Source: Brevibacterium ihuae (GTDB lineage Bacteria; Actinomycetota; Actinomycetes; Actinomycetales; Brevibacteriaceae). Taken from it: a stretch of DNA of 64,000 nucleotides. The stretch spans positions 1 to 64,000 of the forward strand of contig NZ_FXWZ01000002.1 of assembly GCF_900184225.1 (NCBI RefSeq), written 5' to 3'. Below are positions 61,967 through 64,000 of the stretch, piece by piece (positions within the stretch are counted from its first letter, which is position 1; every line of letters starts with the position of its first letter). The notes under the pieces were generated by a model. That model was not told where the DNA came from. It did not search any database and saw nothing but the letters and a program-made list of their open reading frames with translations. Made by a program: the position numbers and the translations under genes.

Positions 61967-64000
61967 CGGACCTCCTCCTCGGCGTTCGTGGGCGCGGGCT
62001 CGGCGAAAGCGGATTCCGGCAGGTCGGGGGCGTCGACCCAGGGGACCACCGGGTTGCCGGCGAAATAGGCGTCCGCGGGGACGAACTCGCCGCGCATGAC
62101 GAGCGAGGCGGGGCCGACGGTCGCGGCGCGGCCCAGAGAGGCCGCCGGCAGGATCACGCTGTTGGGGCCCAGGGTCGCGCCGGTGTCGAGGGTCACCGTG
62201 TCGAGCGCCATGACGCGGTCGTGGAACAGGTGGGTCTGGACGACGCAGCCGCGGTTGACCGTCGAGTTGTCGGCGAGCTCGACGAGGTCGGCCTCCGGCA
62301 GCCAGTAGGTCTCGCACCACACGCCGTGTCCGATCCGCGCCCCGAGCGCCCGCAGGTACCACACGAGCGCCGGCGTGCCGACGGCCGAGCGCGCGAACCA
62401 CGGGGCGGCGACGAGCTCGACGAAGCAGTCGGCGACCTCATTGCGCCAGATGAACGAGGACCACAGGGGGTGCTCGCCGGGGGTCACGCGACCGACGAAC
62501 AGCCATTTCGTCACGACGGCGATGCCGGCGGCGGCCGCCCCGGCGAGCATCATCACCACACCGGACACGGCGGTCATGATGACCGCGGGCCACACCCCGC
62601 CCGTCGCCTCGGCAGCGGCGGCGAGCAATCCGGCGAGAGTGAGGACCACGGCGGTGACGAGGATCCCGGCGGTGAGCACCGCGAGGATCCGCAGCGTCTC
62701 CCACGTGCCGCGCAGCGCCTTGAGCCGGAGCGGCGGATCGTAGGTCAGCGACTCGTCGGCGGCGACCTCGGAGCGGCGGAGCTCGACCGGGGGAGAGCCG
62801 ATCCACGAGCTGCCCTTCTTCGCCTTCTGCGGGGCGGCCGACAGCACGGCGACGAGCGAGTTCTTCCGCACCCGGCGCCCGGCCGCGGCCATGCCCGAGT
62901 TGCCGAGGAACGCCCGCTTGCCGACCTTCGCGCGGCCGATCCGCATCCAGCCGCGGCCGAGCTCGTACGAGGCGACCATGGTGTCGTCGGCGAGGAATGC
63001 CCCGGAGGCGATCTGCGTCATCGACGGCACGAGGAGCACGGTCGACGCCTCGACCCCGCGGCCCACCCGGGCGCCGAGGATCCGCAGCCAGACCGGGGTG
63101 AGCAGGCTCGCGTAGAGCGGGAACAGCAGGTCGCGGGCCATGTCCATGATCCGCTCCGTTGCCCACACCCGGAAGCCCATCGCCGAACGCACCGGATAGG
63201 TCCCCTCGCGCAGTCCGAGTGCGAGCCCGCGCACCGCGGCGACGACGAGGAGCGCGGTGCAGAGGAACCACGAGGCGGCGAGCAGCGGCGACCAGGCGAG
63301 GAGGACGAGCGGGCGGGCCAGCACCTCGGGCCCGGACACGGCGAGCACGAGGGCGATCCCGGGCACGGCTGCGACGTAGGGGATCGCGGCGTGGAAGATC
63401 GACCCGACCGCGTAGAGGAGGAAGGGCGTGTGGCGCCGGCGGGTGGGCGGGTCCGGCCACGTACTCTTCGACCGTCCGATCCGCACCGCCGGGGATCCGG
63501 AGAACACCTGGTTCTTCCGCACCTTCCCGGTCACCGCCGAACCGGGTTCGACGTGGGCGCCGGATCCCACCCGGGACCCGGGCATGAGCGTCGAGCGGGC
63601 GCCGACGGTGGCGTAGGCACCCACGTGGACGGCGCCGATGCGCAGCAGGTCGCCGTCGACCCACCACCCCTTGAGGTCGACCTCGGGCTCGATCGCCGCA
63701 CCCTCCTCGAGGGTGAGCAGGCCGGTCACCGGCGGGATCGAGTGGAGGTCGACGTCGGGTCCGATCCGGTTGCCGAGCAGCCGCGCGTACCACGTCACCC
63801 AGGGCGCCGAGGCGACGGACACCGCGGCGGCGAGGCCGGCGATGTGCTCGGCGAGCCACAGCCGCAGGTGCACGCCGCCGGAGCGCGGATACACGCCCGG
63901 ACCCACTCCGCGCAGGAGCAGCCGGGCCGCGCCGGCGGAGATGAGCATCCGGCCCCACGCGGTGACGAACACGAGGTAGAGCACCGCGACGAACCACCAC
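61963..64000 (-). CDS. Pls/PosA-type NRPS C-terminal membrane region with three beta-helix domains (partial)
   Basis: About 678 residues are visible; the 5' part lies beyond the window, as the frame is open to the edge (WWFVAVLYLVF). Three similar blocks occur, each starting with a YP/HP element (GVYPRSGGVHLRLW, GTYPVRSAMGFRVW, GEHPLWSSFIWRNE), then a helix and an LLGNRIG/ILGARVG/ALGARIG turn, then left-handed beta-helix (acyltransferase-like) coils. Transmembrane segments separate them (about one at the edge, then two pairs). The epsilon-poly-lysine synthetase Pls has six transmembrane segments around three tandem soluble domains after its A and T domains, which matches. Only the C-terminal part is here, so adenylation specificity cannot be read. 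GTG 63984 is an internal codon or weak alternative start. Confidence 0.82.
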   Translation of the reverse strand, partial: WWFVAVLYLVFVTAWGRMLISAGAARLLLRGVGPGVYPRSGGVHLRLWLAEHIAGLAAAVSVASAPWVTWYARLLGNRIGPDVDLHSIPPVTGLLTLEEGAAIEPEVDLKGWWVDGDLLRIGAVHVGAYATVGARSTLMPGSRVGSGAHVEPGSAVTGKVRKNQVFSGSPAVRIGRSKSTWPDPPTRRRHTPFLLYAVGSIFHAAIPYVAAVPGIALVLAVSGPEVLARPLVLLAWSPLLAASWFLCTALLVVAAVRGLALGLREGTYPVRSAMGFRVWATERIMDMARDLLFPLYASLLTPVWLRILGARVGRGVEASTVLLVPSMTQIASGAFLADDTMVASYELGRGWMRIGRAKVGKRAFLGNSGMAAAGRRVRKNSLVAVLSAAPQKAKKGSSWIGSPPVELRRSEVAADESLTYDPPLRLKALRGTWETLRILAVLTAGILVTAVVLTLAGLLAAAAEATGGVWPAVIMTAVSGVVMMLAGAAAAGIAVVTKWLFVGRVTPGEHPLWSSFIWRNEVADCFVELVAAPWFARSAVGTPALVWYLRALGARIGHGVWCETYWLPEADLVELADNSTVNRGCVVQTHLFHDRVMALDTVTLDTGATLGPNSVILPAASLGRAATVGPASLVMRGEFVPADAYFAGNPVVPWVDAPDLPESAFAEPAPTNAEEEVR

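Overview
The window is a chromosomal segment of a high-GC actinobacterium. The 16S rRNA sequence at the left end reads like the genus Brevibacterium (Brevibacteriaceae, Micrococcales). The gene order fits this: the run TPR protein, HAD phosphatase, small protein, tlyA, NAD kinase, recN, steA, mctB ... pyrG, Nudix, xerD, parA, scpA, scpB, rluB ... cmk, der is the conserved actinobacterial block known from the Mycobacterium tuberculosis Rv1691-Rv1713 region. Assignments are by reading the sequence; no database search was run.

Layout. (1) 1-5.7 kb: one rRNA operon (16S, 23S, 5S, no spacer tRNA) with an AT-rich leader and a cluster of terminator-like hairpins. (2) 5.8-11.0 kb: a sirtuin overlapping a nitronate monooxygenase-like gene, an SRPBCC gene plus TetR regulator with a twin operator, and a secreted LPXTG-anchored protein on the minus strand. 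(3) 11.2-37.3 kb: a long, tightly packed plus-strand housekeeping run, mostly joined by ATGA/GTGA overlaps. It covers rRNA methylation, NAD(P) supply, recombination repair, cell-wall control, CTP synthesis, chromosome dimer resolution and segregation (xerD, parA, scpA, scpB), pseudouridylation, tyrosine synthesis, cmk and der. Embedded between mctB and pyrG is an envelope-glycan-like module: a MraY/WecA-type membrane protein, a MurJ-type flippase and two GT4-like proteins, one of them degenerate.

(4) 37.4-53.1 kb: a fatty-acid or acyl-CoA catabolic locus. A minus-strand TetR and CoA ligase diverge from a plus-strand run of SDR, FadE2-like dehydrogenase, SDR, a paired acyl-CoA dehydrogenase couple, a thiolase lacking its GHP histidine, two AMP-forming ligases and a single-chain biotin-dependent acyl-CoA carboxylase. 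The SDR promoter carries a palindrome that exactly fills the -35/-10 spacer. (5) 53.2-60.6 kb: mixed small genes, including a MerR regulator diverging from an alpha/beta hydrolase, a cystathionine beta-lyase-like aminotransferase, an AraC-like remnant, and three related GACGTC-cored palindromic repeats at gene ends. (6) 60.6-64 kb: an M1 metallo-aminopeptidase translationally coupled to a membrane protein with three repeated left-handed beta-helix domains that runs off the right edge. This resembles the C-terminal half of Pls-type (epsilon-poly-lysine synthetase) NRPSs next to a Pld-like peptidase, and it is the strongest candidate for an unusual biosynthetic system here.

Expression signals: several genes appear to be leaderless, with a -10 hexamer 5-7 nt from the start codon and no Shine-Dalgarno. 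scpA appears to start at CTG, overlapping the parA stop codon. No CRISPR array, insertion sequence, phage gene or tRNA was found.
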